Below the pieces are notes generated by a model. That model had not been told where the DNA came from, ran no database searches, and saw only the letters and a program-made list of their open reading frames with translations. Below, in pieces: positions 1-10,055 of a DNA stretch of 64,000 nt. The first letter of the stretch is position 1, and each line of letters opens with the position of its first letter. The DNA is from Massariosphaeria phaeospora (lineage: Eukaryota; Ascomycota; Dothideomycetes; Pleosporales), in assembly GCA_011032825.1 (NCBI GenBank), contig JAADJZ010000002.1, positions 1,054,001 to 1,118,000 of the forward strand. Direction: 5' to 3'. The translations under genes and the position numbers were made by a program.

Positions 1-1692
1 GCTGTCGGCATAGAGAGCGCCGGACATGAACGGTGGGTCTGGCGCTGTTTGCATTTGCCGGTAGCGGTGGATTTCTCGGAGTGTGGGTGAGACGAATCGG
101 TGTGGGGAGAGCACACTGACTGGGCTGCCGGAAGGGGAGTGCTTGGGGGAGGGCGTTTTGGGATCTCTGAAAGTCTCTGTTGCGATTCTGGGGCGTAGGT
201 ACGACTTTCGACGAGGCCGGGATTGAGTCTCGTCAGGTGGCGGTGGCGGACTGGATGGGTTTGCTGGAGGTTGCTGGACCAAGCGGGTGGAGGCGCGACG
301 AGGATGGTCAAGAGAGAACAAGTCCTTGGTTCGTGCGAGCGGTACTGGGCTTCCAATGCCGGCACCCTTGGTAGGTGACGGTGTTTTCCTTACCGTCCCG
401 CATTCCTCGGCCGCTGCGTTTTCATACTCGCCCATCAGCAGGTCTAAAACGGGGTGCGGCTCTGGCGGCGACGAAGATGATGCGTGCCGATTCGCAAGTA
501 GGGATGGCGCGGACATGTCGCCGACCCATTCGATCGCCAGAACCGGCATCTCCATCTCGACTTCGTGAACGAGGAGGCCGAGCGTGTTGAATACTGACAC
601 TTTGCCCGCTTGAGTACCCACGGCGATGAGTGTCTCCACCCCTTGGTATACCTGATCGTGTCCTTCAGTCGAGCCGCCGTCAAGAAATACAGTCTTGTCC
701 TTTCTTCCCCGAGAAGCAAACGGCGCGGTAGTCGCGGTAGTCGCGACAGCAAGACAAAGCGCAGATCCAGCGACATACTACGTCCTGAGAACTTTCGCGC
801 CGCCGTCAAAGTCCACGAGCCTGCACCGACCGTCGTGTCCGATACTGACAACGCGGGCCTTGTATCCTGGCATGAACTCGGCCGCCGTTATGCCTCCCAT
901 GGCGGCCTTGTGTAACTTCTTGATCGCTCCGATCCTAGTTGGCTGTAGTTGGTAAGCTTGCGCTTGGAAGAGATACGACTCGCCGTGTGGTCGTGACAAA
1001 GTGGGCAGAGTGACCCGATACAGTGCCAGCGTCCCGTCCTGGAAACCCAACATGAATACAAAGTGCGGGACATGTGAGAAGCTATCGTGGGCTTGGAACG
1101 CAGCACATGTGACTGGAGATCTGGAATCGCCCGACTGGAAGTTCACCGGCGAGCCACTTCCTCCGCGCAAGTCTTGCATGAGTATCATTGGGGGCGTAGG
1201 CGAAGCTGACAGGAGGATGTTTCCGTCCGTGGAAATGGCTAGAACGCTGGGAGGCGACAGGTGGACCTGCGTGGGGGGAAGCAGCTCAGCGGAGGCGATA
1301 GAGTATGCTTGAATCGATGTGCTTAGGGACGTGGTGAAGTACAGCACGCACGAGCTCGGAGAGAACAGAAGCAGTCGTGGCTCGCCCTGCGCTCGTAAGT
1401 CAGCTCGGACGACACTAGAATCGCGCCCTGGTAGAGAATTTACATCTCCGCTCTTCAGTCTGTACTCCCTATCTCTCCCTCTTGCAGCATCAAACAGGAT
1501 GACCAGCTGGCTATCCGCGACCGCCAGCAGACCGCTGTTGTCCTTTGCCGCCCGCGCATTGAGTATACCCTCGGGTGTCGCGCATTGGAACAGTCGCCTT
1601 CGCGTCGAGGACGTGTGGAAGTATATTGCACTAGGAGTGGTGACGCATAAGTTATGATCCGGTGGAAGTTGAGATGTGGTCGGCATTGTCAA
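1..1692 (-). CDS. WD40-like repeat protein, 3' end beyond the window, interrupted by one in-frame TAG
   Basis: The minus-strand frame opens at ATG 1692 and codes for 304 residues with the beta-propeller look of WD40 proteins: short hydrophobic blades, GHDGRCRLVDF near the end, and repeated phrases such as LAISTDGNILLSAS. A TAG at 778-780 stops it after GGAKVLRT, but the same frame then stays open for 259 codons to base 1. The continuation is sensible protein: another blade (VGTQAGKVSVFN), then a Ser/Pro-rich tail. I therefore read this as one gene with a Trp-to-stop change. The alternative is a 78-nt intron (704-781, donor GTAGTA, acceptor GAAG) that would remove the stop in frame; its donor is weak. 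The protein is probably a cytoplasmic or nuclear scaffold; I cannot name the orthologue. Confidence 0.75.
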
Positions 1693-2271
1693 CGCCGCTG
1701 GGGAGAGCGTAGGGACGGAAGCGTGGAGAGTCTTCAGAGGCTGAAAGGTTGAGGTGTGGAGAGGTTTGCGAAACCGCGTTCAGTAGGCACGAATCGCCAC
1801 CACAGCACGACATGGGAAGGAGCGAACCGCACCACCAGTCTACCCTCGAATTTTGAAATACCGAACTCACCAAAGGCACAAACAGCACTGAGGAACACTG
1901 ACAGTCATGGATATGTACCTACGAAACCTCGCTCACACTATGCAATATACCCTTCCACCCAAGTCACACACACAGCACAGTGATGCTACTAAAAGAACCA
2001 CAAGCGGACTAAGCCACCTCGAAGTCGTGAAGATGCCGTTTGATACATCGCGGAATCTCGCCATTACACAGTATGCACAAGTCCACACTCCCTTTTTCCA
2101 ATACCATACCACGCCGAACGATCCGATAAGCAAATTGACCCGATGAGAAAGTGGTATCCAGGGCAGCCGTAACAATGAAGAACCCGCATGTAGCGTGCAG
2201 CACGTAAATGTGTAGCCAAATGCCATCTAAGCAACCACTACAACCCATCACACTGAGCATGCCGCCGCCGT
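1693..2271. other. Intergenic, 5' side of WD40 gene and 3' side of coiled-coil gene
   Basis: About 580 bases with no convincing coding frame. Short open frames occur on both strands but show no family motif. It must hold the promoter of the WD40-like gene and the 3' untranslated end of the coiled-coil gene. Confidence 0.5.
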
Positions 2272-5200
2272 CTAACCGACAACACCCTCGTCCTCGGCAA
2301 CGTCATCCATGTCCGCCTCGACGTTCTCATCAAAGCCGAATCCCGAATCCCACTGACGCTTGCTCGTCTTCTTGACTGCGCCCTTCTTCTTTCCAATCTT
2401 CAACTTCTCGCTGACCTTGGTCACTCTACCGTTGGCGACCTTGTGCTCTGTCATGCCCTTGGTCTTGACTTCGATGCCGGTAACCTTCATCTCCTGGACG
2501 GCTTGAAGTGCCTCGGCGTTGCGCTTTTTCAAAGCCGCGGCAAGGTGCTCGTTCTGTTCCTGGAGTTGGCGTTGCGAAGTCATCATGGTATCGAGAATGT
2601 TGCGTGTGTCTTCTTCCTGCGCCTGGAAACGCTCTTTCATCATGTCCATTTGTCCTTGAAGAGCGGCGATGGCGGCGGCACGTGTGTCACCCATGACATG
2701 CATCTCCTCAATTTCGCTTGACATCTGCTCAAGCTGTTGGACATGCTCGAGAGCGGTATGTTCGGCAGTAGCCTTCAGATTGTCGATGGTCGCCTGTTGA
2801 ATGCTGATGGTCTTGCGCAGAGCAGTTGATTCTTCGCCGTGGGAACCCATGATATTGAGCAGCTCCTGGGCCTCGTTTTCGACTCGGTTGGCCAATGATT
2901 GATTTTCGTTGCTAAGTTTTTCGTTTTCATCGCGGGACGTCTCTAGCTCGCCTTGGAGTTCCTCGATGTGAGCGTCTTTCGTCTCAGACTCAATCCGAGC
3001 AGATTCTTGTGTCTCCTCCACAACAGTCTCTAGACGGCTGATCTCGGTCTTGTACGCAGCGACCTCGTTGTTCAAATCTGTAATCTGAGCGTGGAGGGTT
3101 GTAATGCTGCTGTTGGAATTGTTCTCCAACGCGGCGTACTTTTGACTGAGCTCAGAAAGCTGAGTGGTGAGGGCCGCGACCTGCTCGCCGCGTGTCTGTT
3201 CCAGTTGGTCCCGAGACTTGGTCATATCTGCCAGCTTGCCCATAGCTACCTCGACGTCGCTCTCCAACTCGTTCTGCCGCTGCTGCAGAACATCGATATC
3301 TGCTTCCGCCTCTTGATGCTGTTGGGTTTCCGTGTCAAGAAGCTCTTGGAGCTCCTGCTCGCGGCCTTTAGCTTCCTCCTTCAAAGTGGCGATGGTAGCC
3401 TCCTTCTCTTGTTGCACTTGGAACAATTTGGAGCGGAGCTCATTAGCTTGAATACCGGCGTTGTGTATGTTGCTGTCTAGCTCTGCAATCTGTTCGTTCG
3501 CCTCCTCGAGATCGACCTCGGTTCGCTCGCGCTGAGTGCGCTCGGTTTCGAGATTCTGGCGGAAGGTTTCGATTTCATTCTGCAGGTCCGCAATAGTCTC
3601 GTTCAGATTCTCAATGGTGTTCGCGTGTTCGTAAACGATTGCGACCTGCTCGTCGCGCTCGCCTTCCACAGCCTCACGGTTCTCTGTCTCAGTCGCGAGG
3701 CGCTCCTTGAGGGCTGTCACGTTCTCAGTAATGGCAACGACTTCGGACTCCAGGCCTTCGATGCGGCCTTCCAACTCATCGATGTACTCTGACTTTTGCG
3801 TGGCATCGTTTTCGGCAACGGTACGAGCCTCTGTTTCGGTCGTAAGCTGGGCCTCGAGATCTTCGACGACGCCGGCATGCGCTTGTTCCATGTCCGCGAT
3901 GATCGACTTGTGATCTTCCTCCAACGTCTGGACAGTGCGGGTGAGCTGTTCAGTCTCCTCGCGGTAGGAGGTGGCGCTTGCGCGGAATCGCTCGATGGCA
4001 GTGTCTTTCTCGTCGATTTGATCCTTCAATCCGTAGATTTCAGCGTCTTTGTCGTTGATCTGCTCCTCCTGGTTCACGCGGAGGTTATCCAAAATAGAGA
4101 CTCGCTCGTTGAGGTCCAAGATCTGCTGCTGATGGACGTCTTTCTCTTTCTCAAGGTCACCAACCCGGCGGCTGAGAAGATCGCTCTTGTCTTCTGTAGT
4201 AGCCAGAAGTTCGAGGACAGTCTCGTACTGAGTCTGGAGCTTTCCTGCCTGCTGTAGATACTTGGTGGAGGTGACCTTCGTCTTCTCATACCTAGTCAGC
4301 ACCGCTGTGAATAATTCTGGGATCTTGTGCAGCAGCTCGCTGTTCGTTGTGCCGACTGTGGACCCCGGAAACCTCTTCTCGAGCTCCTCGCGGATCGTCT
4401 CGAAGGCATGTCGCATCTTGGTGATGATCTCGTCGCTGGAGGCTCCAGGTGTGGTGACGTGGAGATTCTGAAGCTCAACCGCGACAATGCGGAGGGTGCC
4501 CTGAGAATTGGCAAGCTCTTGGTTCAAGCGCTCAATCTCCTTTTCGTAACGCATGATGGCTCGGTCTGAAATTTTGTCGGGCACAGCCATTGGGTTGGAC
4601 TGTGAAGGCTCGAACAGACTGTCGTAGGCAGTCTCGTGGATGGAGCTCAATGACTCGACAGTGACTTGCGAAGTGTACGCTGTTTTGGCAGAGGATTGGA
4701 AATCCATCATATCTTCGAATGCATCCCCATCTTCGGCATCGGCGTTCATCAGAGAGGGATACTCCACCTCGCCATCGAAGGCATCGTCGTCATCCTCCGG
4801 CACATCTGGCATGTAGGTCTGCGAGTTCCTGAGGTCCTCCTTATCTTGCCTGGCCTGCTCAAGCTTCTCCTCGAGTTCCTGCACACGGTCGTCTGAGAAG
4901 TCAATGTCGCCCATGCGCTTAGCCTCGAGCTCGAATTGGAGTTCTTGAATGGCGCTCTCCTTCTCTTTTAGCTGGCGAGAGACCTCCAGGTATGCTTGCT
5001 TGAGCTTGTGATCCTCCTTCTTGTGCTCTTCAAAGTCGTTGACCTCCTCGCTCAGGTGGTTGCGACGGAGGCGACGCTTGGTGCGGCCATCCAGGACGGA
5101 ACTAAGCGGGGCAAATTGTATCTCGCCGTCATCCTGTTCTTCTGCGGCCTCGAGGTGCAGCTGTGCGGGCATGGACTGGCGAGCGCGGCGCTCGTTTGAC

Positions 5201-5688
5201 GGACGGCCAAGCGGCACCCCGAGACGCGAGAGATGGGGCGTGAGCCCGGGCAGAGGCTGCGTCGCGGGCGGTGTGGACTGTGTAGCGCGGTCGAGCTCGT
5301 CCTGGGCGGTGGTGACGGGTTCGGACTGGCGACGGACGCGGCGGGTGGTCTCCTCGATGGCGACGTGGATCGTGTCGCCGTCCTGCGAGCGGGAGGCCGA
5401 CTCTTCGAGCTCGTGGCTCATCTGGTGCTGGCCGTCGTTGATGAGTACATGCTTCGCCTTCTTGACCTGCACAGACGGCTCGCCATCGGGCGAGGCAGCG
5501 CGCTTGCTGTGTTTCGCGAGCTCAGCCGACGGCGGCTGGCTCTTGCGGCCCTTTCGGCGGCGCGGCGCGTCCCCAGGGCCCTCGGGGTGGTGCTCGGAGC
5601 TGAGCCGGGCCATGTCTGCAGAGTTTGCGTGCGGCCAATGGGAGATGCTGCGTTGAAATCGCGTGTGTCTGTGCGAATGGGGGCGCAC
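2272..5688 (-). CDS. Large coiled-coil protein (1138 aa)
   Basis: A single uninterrupted exon. Residues 1-100 are basic and Ser/Pro-rich with a likely nuclear-localisation cluster (RRRKGRKSQ near residue 43). An acidic patch (DVPEDDDDAFDGEVEYP) lies around residue 290. From about 380 to 1060 the protein is almost all heptad repeat rich in E, Q, L, A and K, with very few Pro or Gly. The tail is Lys-rich (KIGKKKGAVKKTSKR) and then acidic. This is the profile of a structural rod such as a spindle, nuclear-pore or cytoskeletal organiser, but coiled coils give spurious matches, so I assign no function. A second in-frame ATG at 5613 (MARLSSEH) is an equally plausible start. The stop is TAG. Confidence 0.85.
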   Translation of the reverse strand: MRPHSHRHTRFQRSISHWPHANSADMARLSSEHHPEGPGDAPRRRKGRKSQPPSAELAKHSKRAASPDGEPSVQVKKAKHVLINDGQHQMSHELEESASRSQDGDTIHVAIEETTRRVRRQSEPVTTAQDELDRATQSTPPATQPLPGLTPHLSRLGVPLGRPSNERRARQSMPAQLHLEAAEEQDDGEIQFAPLSSVLDGRTKRRLRRNHLSEEVNDFEEHKKEDHKLKQAYLEVSRQLKEKESAIQELQFELEAKRMGDIDFSDDRVQELEEKLEQARQDKEDLRNSQTYMPDVPEDDDDAFDGEVEYPSLMNADAEDGDAFEDMMDFQSSAKTAYTSQVTVESLSSIHETAYDSLFEPSQSNPMAVPDKISDRAIMRYEKEIERLNQELANSQGTLRIVAVELQNLHVTTPGASSDEIITKMRHAFETIREELEKRFPGSTVGTTNSELLHKIPELFTAVLTRYEKTKVTSTKYLQQAGKLQTQYETVLELLATTEDKSDLLSRRVGDLEKEKDVHQQQILDLNERVSILDNLRVNQEEQINDKDAEIYGLKDQIDEKDTAIERFRASATSYREETEQLTRTVQTLEEDHKSIIADMEQAHAGVVEDLEAQLTTETEARTVAENDATQKSEYIDELEGRIEGLESEVVAITENVTALKERLATETENREAVEGERDEQVAIVYEHANTIENLNETIADLQNEIETFRQNLETERTQRERTEVDLEEANEQIAELDSNIHNAGIQANELRSKLFQVQQEKEATIATLKEEAKGREQELQELLDTETQQHQEAEADIDVLQQRQNELESDVEVAMGKLADMTKSRDQLEQTRGEQVAALTTQLSELSQKYAALENNSNSSITTLHAQITDLNNEVAAYKTEISRLETVVEETQESARIESETKDAHIEELQGELETSRDENEKLSNENQSLANRVENEAQELLNIMGSHGEESTALRKTISIQQATIDNLKATAEHTALEHVQQLEQMSSEIEEMHVMGDTRAAAIAALQGQMDMMKERFQAQEEDTRNILDTMMTSQRQLQEQNEHLAAALKKRNAEALQAVQEMKVTGIEVKTKGMTEHKVANGRVTKVSEKLKIGKKKGAVKKTSKRQWDSGFGFDENVEADMDDVAEDEGVVG

Positions 5689-6317
5689 AACGCAGGTAGG
5701 GTTTGGTGGCGAAGAGCTGGCAGTAGGACGGCCGGGAAATCGGAAGTGCGGCGATCGAGTGTGCAGTGGGAGGAGTGGTGTGTGCAGATGGGGTTGCTGT
5801 GGGCGGGCGTTGGCTAAACGATAATAAAAAGGGAGGTTGGGCGGTCAGGTAGGCAGCTTTTACGCTACGTCAGTCCGAGTGAAACCCCAGCCAATTAACT
5901 CGCGCACATCCGGAAAATTCGCCGCAGCCTCTGACGTCGACGCGCCGAACCGTTCACGCGTGTGTGTTCCCCGCAACCTCTGTATTTCCGCAGTTTCATC
6001 TAGATAGCGGACTTCAATGGCAAAGCCAGCCGTGCAGCCTGTGGATGCCCTGAATGCACCGCGCAGGACGGTCGTCGACCACGCACACCCTCACCGCCAC
6101 CGCTGGGGTGGGTAGGTGCGAGTGGGCGCGCCTACTGGATCCTGCAGCCGCCACGACACTCACGACTTGGCACAATCACCAGCACCGGCCTGTCTGCATT
6201 GGCTCTGCATTGTCATATCAATTGTTCTGCTTAATAGGTCGACGATTTGACAATGTTCTTTGGCGGGCACTATGTGCTCCCGCGCCCTTCCAAAACACCA
6301 CCAACTGACCACTGACG
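5689..6317. other. Intergenic region upstream of the coiled-coil gene
   Basis: About 630 bases. An A-rich stretch (ATAATAAAAAGGG, 5820-5832) lies about 130 bp upstream of the coiled-coil start and could be its core promoter. Nothing else is recognisable; it also holds the 3' end of the neighbouring FAD oxidoreductase gene. Confidence 0.4.
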
Positions 6318-7832
6318 TCACTTCTTCAGCAAAAAGTCACTCTGTATCAACAGCCCCTTCACGGCACTCGCAACACCATACACGCCGCCCAGGGGCCAGG
6401 TGCCCCAGAACCTCGCATGCACCCACTCACCCCAGCTCTGCGCTTTGTCCACGCTTTTGTCACCGGCGACGCCTCTCAAATCGACCTTCACTTTGTCGTA
6501 CACGGACGGCAGCGACTCCGCGTGGTATCTCCGTCTCAAGTCCAGATACTTCTTCTCATCGAATACCCGCCAGAATTCGTCTTCAGTGTAGTACGCATGG
6601 GCGTATAGACACTTCAGTCCGCCCAGTTCCTCGACTTTCGCTTCAAAGTCTCGGTTCAGCTTGATGAACTGGTGCGGGTCTTTGGGTCCCATGCCCCAGA
6701 TCCCAATGTCCAGGATCATGTCCTGCCCGATGTTCTTTCCCATCGAAAAGCTCTTCTCGTTTTCTGGGGCTGGCTTTACAGGGCAAAGCCAGAGCGGCCA
6801 GAGGCCTGTTCGCTGTTCCGTCCACTCGATGAAATCCTCCGCTGACGCGTACGGCACCCCTAGATCCTGGATGATGGCCTGCGATGAGAGGCCGGATCGG
6901 TGCAGCGCGTGTATCATGGTCCTCGAATACATGAGCGGGTCCAGCAGCCACCGAGTGATCTGGTTGAACGGCGTCGCAAAATAGGTGAAAGCTCGCAGCC
7001 CTGACCAGAACACGCCTCGATCATAGCGGAACAAGTACGATGCGGTGGGTATACTCTCCTTGTAAGGACTCTTCTCGTTCCGGTTATGCTTCGAAACCAC
7101 TTCTGCATGCAAATAGAACCACGGATCGATGCGTTTATCAAATGTCTGCGGCTTCCCTCCTATCAGTTCGTCGGTAAGTCGTCCTACCATGATCACACCA
7201 CTGGTCTTTGAGTAGAGGATCCCATCAATATAGTCAGCGCTCACATCCAGTTCCGACTCCTGCAAGACATCGATAGCTTCCTGTATGCTGAACACAGGGA
7301 TATACGTCAATTCGACATATCTTTTCGCATCGATCAACTCCATTTCCAGCAGCGTGATTACCCCCAGACTTCCGCAGCTCCCAGCACACCCAAATAACAG
7401 ATCTTTTGTCTCAGGGTCATCGGCGGAAGCCCAAATGACGTTCCCATTCCCGAGCACAAGCTCTACCCTCTTCACACTGCGATCAAAAAGCCCATACCGG
7501 AACGAACTACTCTCGCCGCTCGTCCCCGCAAATCCACCCCCAACCGTGATATTCGGTAGCTCCATCACGACCTTTGGCAGCAACCCTTCCTTCATCGTAG
7601 CCGCAACCAGCGCATCCATCGGAACGTTCGGTTCCACCAAAATCGTCTTTTTCTTCCTGTCAAATTGCAGCACATGATTGAGTGATGAAACATCAACGAT
7701 TTGATTCTTTTGCCGTGCGGATTCGCGTGTTGACAGTGTGCTGCCGTGATAGATGCGAAACGGCGTGCGGCGTTCGTAAAAATCTCGGACTTTGGCGGAG
7801 ATGCCGGATACGGTGGTTTGATGGTTTTCCAT
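6318..7832 (-). CDS. FAD-linked oxidoreductase, Delta(24)-sterol reductase (DHCR24/DIMINUTO)-like
   Basis: A single-exon protein of 504 residues, starting at MENHQTT to match the start of its divergent paralogue (an ATG four codons upstream is possible). The N-terminal half is a PCMH-type FAD-binding domain: VDVSSLNHVL, then VEPNVPMD, then the glycine-rich ITVGGGFAGTSGESSS, which in this family cradles the FAD pyrophosphate. The C-terminal half carries family phrases such as IDGILYSK, LFRYDRGVFW and LYAHAYYTEDEFW. Plant and animal relatives reduce the C24 side-chain double bond of sterols; ascomycetes make ergosterol with Erg4 and usually do not need this step, so the fungal substrate is uncertain. 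The paralogue at 8433 starts 600 bp away on the opposite strand. Confidence 0.85.
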   Translation of the reverse strand: MENHQTTVSGISAKVRDFYERRTPFRIYHGSTLSTRESARQKNQIVDVSSLNHVLQFDRKKKTILVEPNVPMDALVAATMKEGLLPKVVMELPNITVGGGFAGTSGESSSFRYGLFDRSVKRVELVLGNGNVIWASADDPETKDLLFGCAGSCGSLGVITLLEMELIDAKRYVELTYIPVFSIQEAIDVLQESELDVSADYIDGILYSKTSGVIMVGRLTDELIGGKPQTFDKRIDPWFYLHAEVVSKHNRNEKSPYKESIPTASYLFRYDRGVFWSGLRAFTYFATPFNQITRWLLDPLMYSRTMIHALHRSGLSSQAIIQDLGVPYASAEDFIEWTEQRTGLWPLWLCPVKPAPENEKSFSMGKNIGQDMILDIGIWGMGPKDPHQFIKLNRDFEAKVEELGGLKCLYAHAYYTEDEFWRVFDEKKYLDLRRRYHAESLPSVYDKVKVDLRGVAGDKSVDKAQSWGEWVHARFWGTWPLGGVYGVASAVKGLLIQSDFLLKK

Positions 7833-8432
7833 AGCGCAATGCAATGGCTATTGGACAACGGAAAAATATGCGATTGCGGATATGAGTAAGAATACCGGGA
7901 CTGGAGAGGTCAGACGAAGGCGGAAGACACAGCGTGCGATGATGTTGGGGTTGACATCGCCGCAGGGGTAAGCGCGGCATCATGGCTGAGCCTTCCGTCC
8001 CGTCTCCACTGTTTCTATCGGACCTTCTCTCGACTGCACCATGGTCCTGCATCAGACACTCATCAATCTTGCACCACGACTTGTCTCCTTCTCGACATTT
8101 TCTGCTCATCAATGCATCCTTAGGCCCTCGTTCGCCGCTCCACCTTGCCGGCAAAGCCTACGTACCGTTGGTTCTCGCATATCCGGCTCTGTGTTGATTG
8201 ATTTGCGTTTCATTCGACCGAAGACTCTGACTCCATGGTTCCAAGAAGCGACTACGAGTAAGAAGAGAGTTTGAAATTCCTGTACATGTGCTTTTTGTTT
8301 CCAAAAAAATTAAAATTTATCCATACGCCATCAAGCAATACTATCATCATCAGCACTAGCGTTGACGACAGTAGATTTATACTCACCCACCTGGAATCTC
8401 GCACTACGCATCGCTAAATTGCGATCTCAAGT
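7833..8432. promoter_or_regulatory. Shared divergent promoter between two DHCR24-like paralogues
   Basis: Six hundred bases between two outward-facing paralogues with no credible coding frame. An A/T-rich tract (8302-8320, AAAAAAATTAAAATTTATCC) sits about 115 bp upstream of the plus-strand start. Co-regulation of the pair is an inference from the arrangement. Confidence 0.5.
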
Positions 8433-10055
8433 ATGGACCTCCACAATTCCACCACCGACACCATCCGTACCCGCGTCCGCCAATTCTACGACACTAAAAC
8501 GCCATTTCGTGTCTACCATGGCACCACCAACAGTACTCGACACGCCAACTTCGATCCCTCTACCATCGTAGACGTCAGCTCCCTCAACCACATCCTCAGC
8601 ATCGACACTGAAAAGTGCACCGCCCTCGTCGAACCCAACGTCCCTATGGACCGGCTCATCCAGGAAACTATGAAAGCGAACCTCATTCCCCCCGTGGTTA
8701 TGGAATTCCCCGGTATCACCGTCGGCGGTGGGTTCGTCGGCACCGCAGGCGAAAGCAGCAGTTTCAAGCATGGATTCTTCGACCGCACGGTCCTATCTGC
8801 AGAGGTCGTGCTCGCGGATGGGAAGCTGGTGACTGCATCGGAAACTTCGAACCAGGAACTGTTCGATGCATTGAGAGGCAGTTTTGGGACACTGGGCGTG
8901 CTGACGTTGGTGGAGTTGCGGTTGGTGGAACTGAGGCCATATGTCGAAGTAACATATCATCCAACACGCGGCTTTGACGACGCGATGACGAAGCTCCAAG
9001 CCGAAACGGAGCGCGACAAAAACGACTACATCGACGGCATCCTGTTCTCCAAAGACTCAGGCGTCATAATAACCGGCCGACTCACCTCCTCCTCACCCAA
9101 TCCGTCCCTCCCCGTCCAGCGCTTCTCCCGCCCCTGGAACCAGTGGTTCTACCTGCACGCGCAATCGCGCGCCTCACAATCCACACCTACCCCCGACCTC
9201 GTCCCCATACAAGACTATCTCTTTCGCTACGACCGAGGCGCCTTTTGGATGGGCACCCACGCCTTCCACTACTTCGGCCTCCCGTTCTCGCGCCTCACGC
9301 GCACGCTGCTGGACGCCTTCATGCACACGCGCATCATGTACCACGCGCTGCACGCCTCGCATCACTCGGACCGCTACATCATCCAGGACATCGCCTTCCC
9401 GGCTGCGAACGCGGCGCCGTTTCTCCGCTTCGTGGACCGCGAGTTCGCGATCTACCCGCTGTGGCTGTGTCCGCTGCGCGGGGATGCGCGGGCGTCGATG
9501 GGGTGTACGCGGGAGTGGCGTGGGGATGTGGATGGGTTGGTGCAAGCGGAAGGCCATGACCAAGATCAAGATCATGACCAAAGGCAAGCTCAGGGTGAAT
9601 CGCACGACGGTAATGGTAGTAGCAGCGGTCCCGTATACACCGGCCCCTACATCAGCATCGGCGTCTGGGGCCCATACCCCCTCTCCACGACCTACACATC
9701 CGCCAACCGCCTCCTCGAGGCGCAGACGCGCGCTCTCGGCGGCTTGAAGTGGCTCTACGGCCGCGTCTTCTACACCGAAGACGAGTGGAGCGCCATCTAC
9801 GACACGCCGCGGTACGCGCGGCTGCGCCAGAAGTACAATGCGGCGACTCTGCCGACGGTTTGGGATAAGGTGCGGGAGAGGAGCGGGATGAGCGATGGGA
9901 GCAGTGAGGATGAGGGGCTGAGGGCGTGGGCGAGGAGCGTGGTTAGGGGGAGTGGGCTGTTGAGTGGGTTGTATGGGGTTTGGAGGGCGGTGTGGGGGGG
10001 CGATTATGTTTTGGGGAGGGGGAAGGGGAAGGGGAAGAAGGGGAGGGTGGATTGA
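8433..10055 (+). CDS. FAD-linked oxidoreductase, Delta(24)-sterol reductase-like, paralogue of the 6318-7832 gene
   Basis: A single exon of 540 residues, collinear with the divergent neighbour: VRQFYDTKTPFRVYHG matches VRDFYERRTPFRIYHG, VEPNVPMD is identical, and the FAD glycine loop is ITVGGGFVGTAGESSS. It differs by a hydrophilic insert around residue 375 (QDQDHDQRQAQ, Asp/Gln/His-rich) and a Gly/Lys tail (GKGKGKKGR), neither of which the neighbour has. The insert falls in the middle of the substrate-side half and is probably a disordered loop. The second half is very rich in G/C third positions. Likely an FAD enzyme acting on a sterol-like or other lipophilic alkene; the substrate is unknown. 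Confidence 0.85.
   Translation: MDLHNSTTDTIRTRVRQFYDTKTPFRVYHGTTNSTRHANFDPSTIVDVSSLNHILSIDTEKCTALVEPNVPMDRLIQETMKANLIPPVVMEFPGITVGGGFVGTAGESSSFKHGFFDRTVLSAEVVLADGKLVTASETSNQELFDALRGSFGTLGVLTLVELRLVELRPYVEVTYHPTRGFDDAMTKLQAETERDKNDYIDGILFSKDSGVIITGRLTSSSPNPSLPVQRFSRPWNQWFYLHAQSRASQSTPTPDLVPIQDYLFRYDRGAFWMGTHAFHYFGLPFSRLTRTLLDAFMHTRIMYHALHASHHSDRYIIQDIAFPAANAAPFLRFVDREFAIYPLWLCPLRGDARASMGCTREWRGDVDGLVQAEGHDQDQDHDQRQAQGESHDGNGSSSGPVYTGPYISIGVWGPYPLSTTYTSANRLLEAQTRALGGLKWLYGRVFYTEDEWSAIYDTPRYARLRQKYNAATLPTVWDKVRERSGMSDGSSEDEGLRAWARSVVRGSGLLSGLYGVWRAVWGGDYVLGRGKGKGKKGRVD

Noticed and set aside
5021..5656. Open frames opposite the coiled-coil gene
   Set aside because: Shadows of a long biased gene; no independent evidence.
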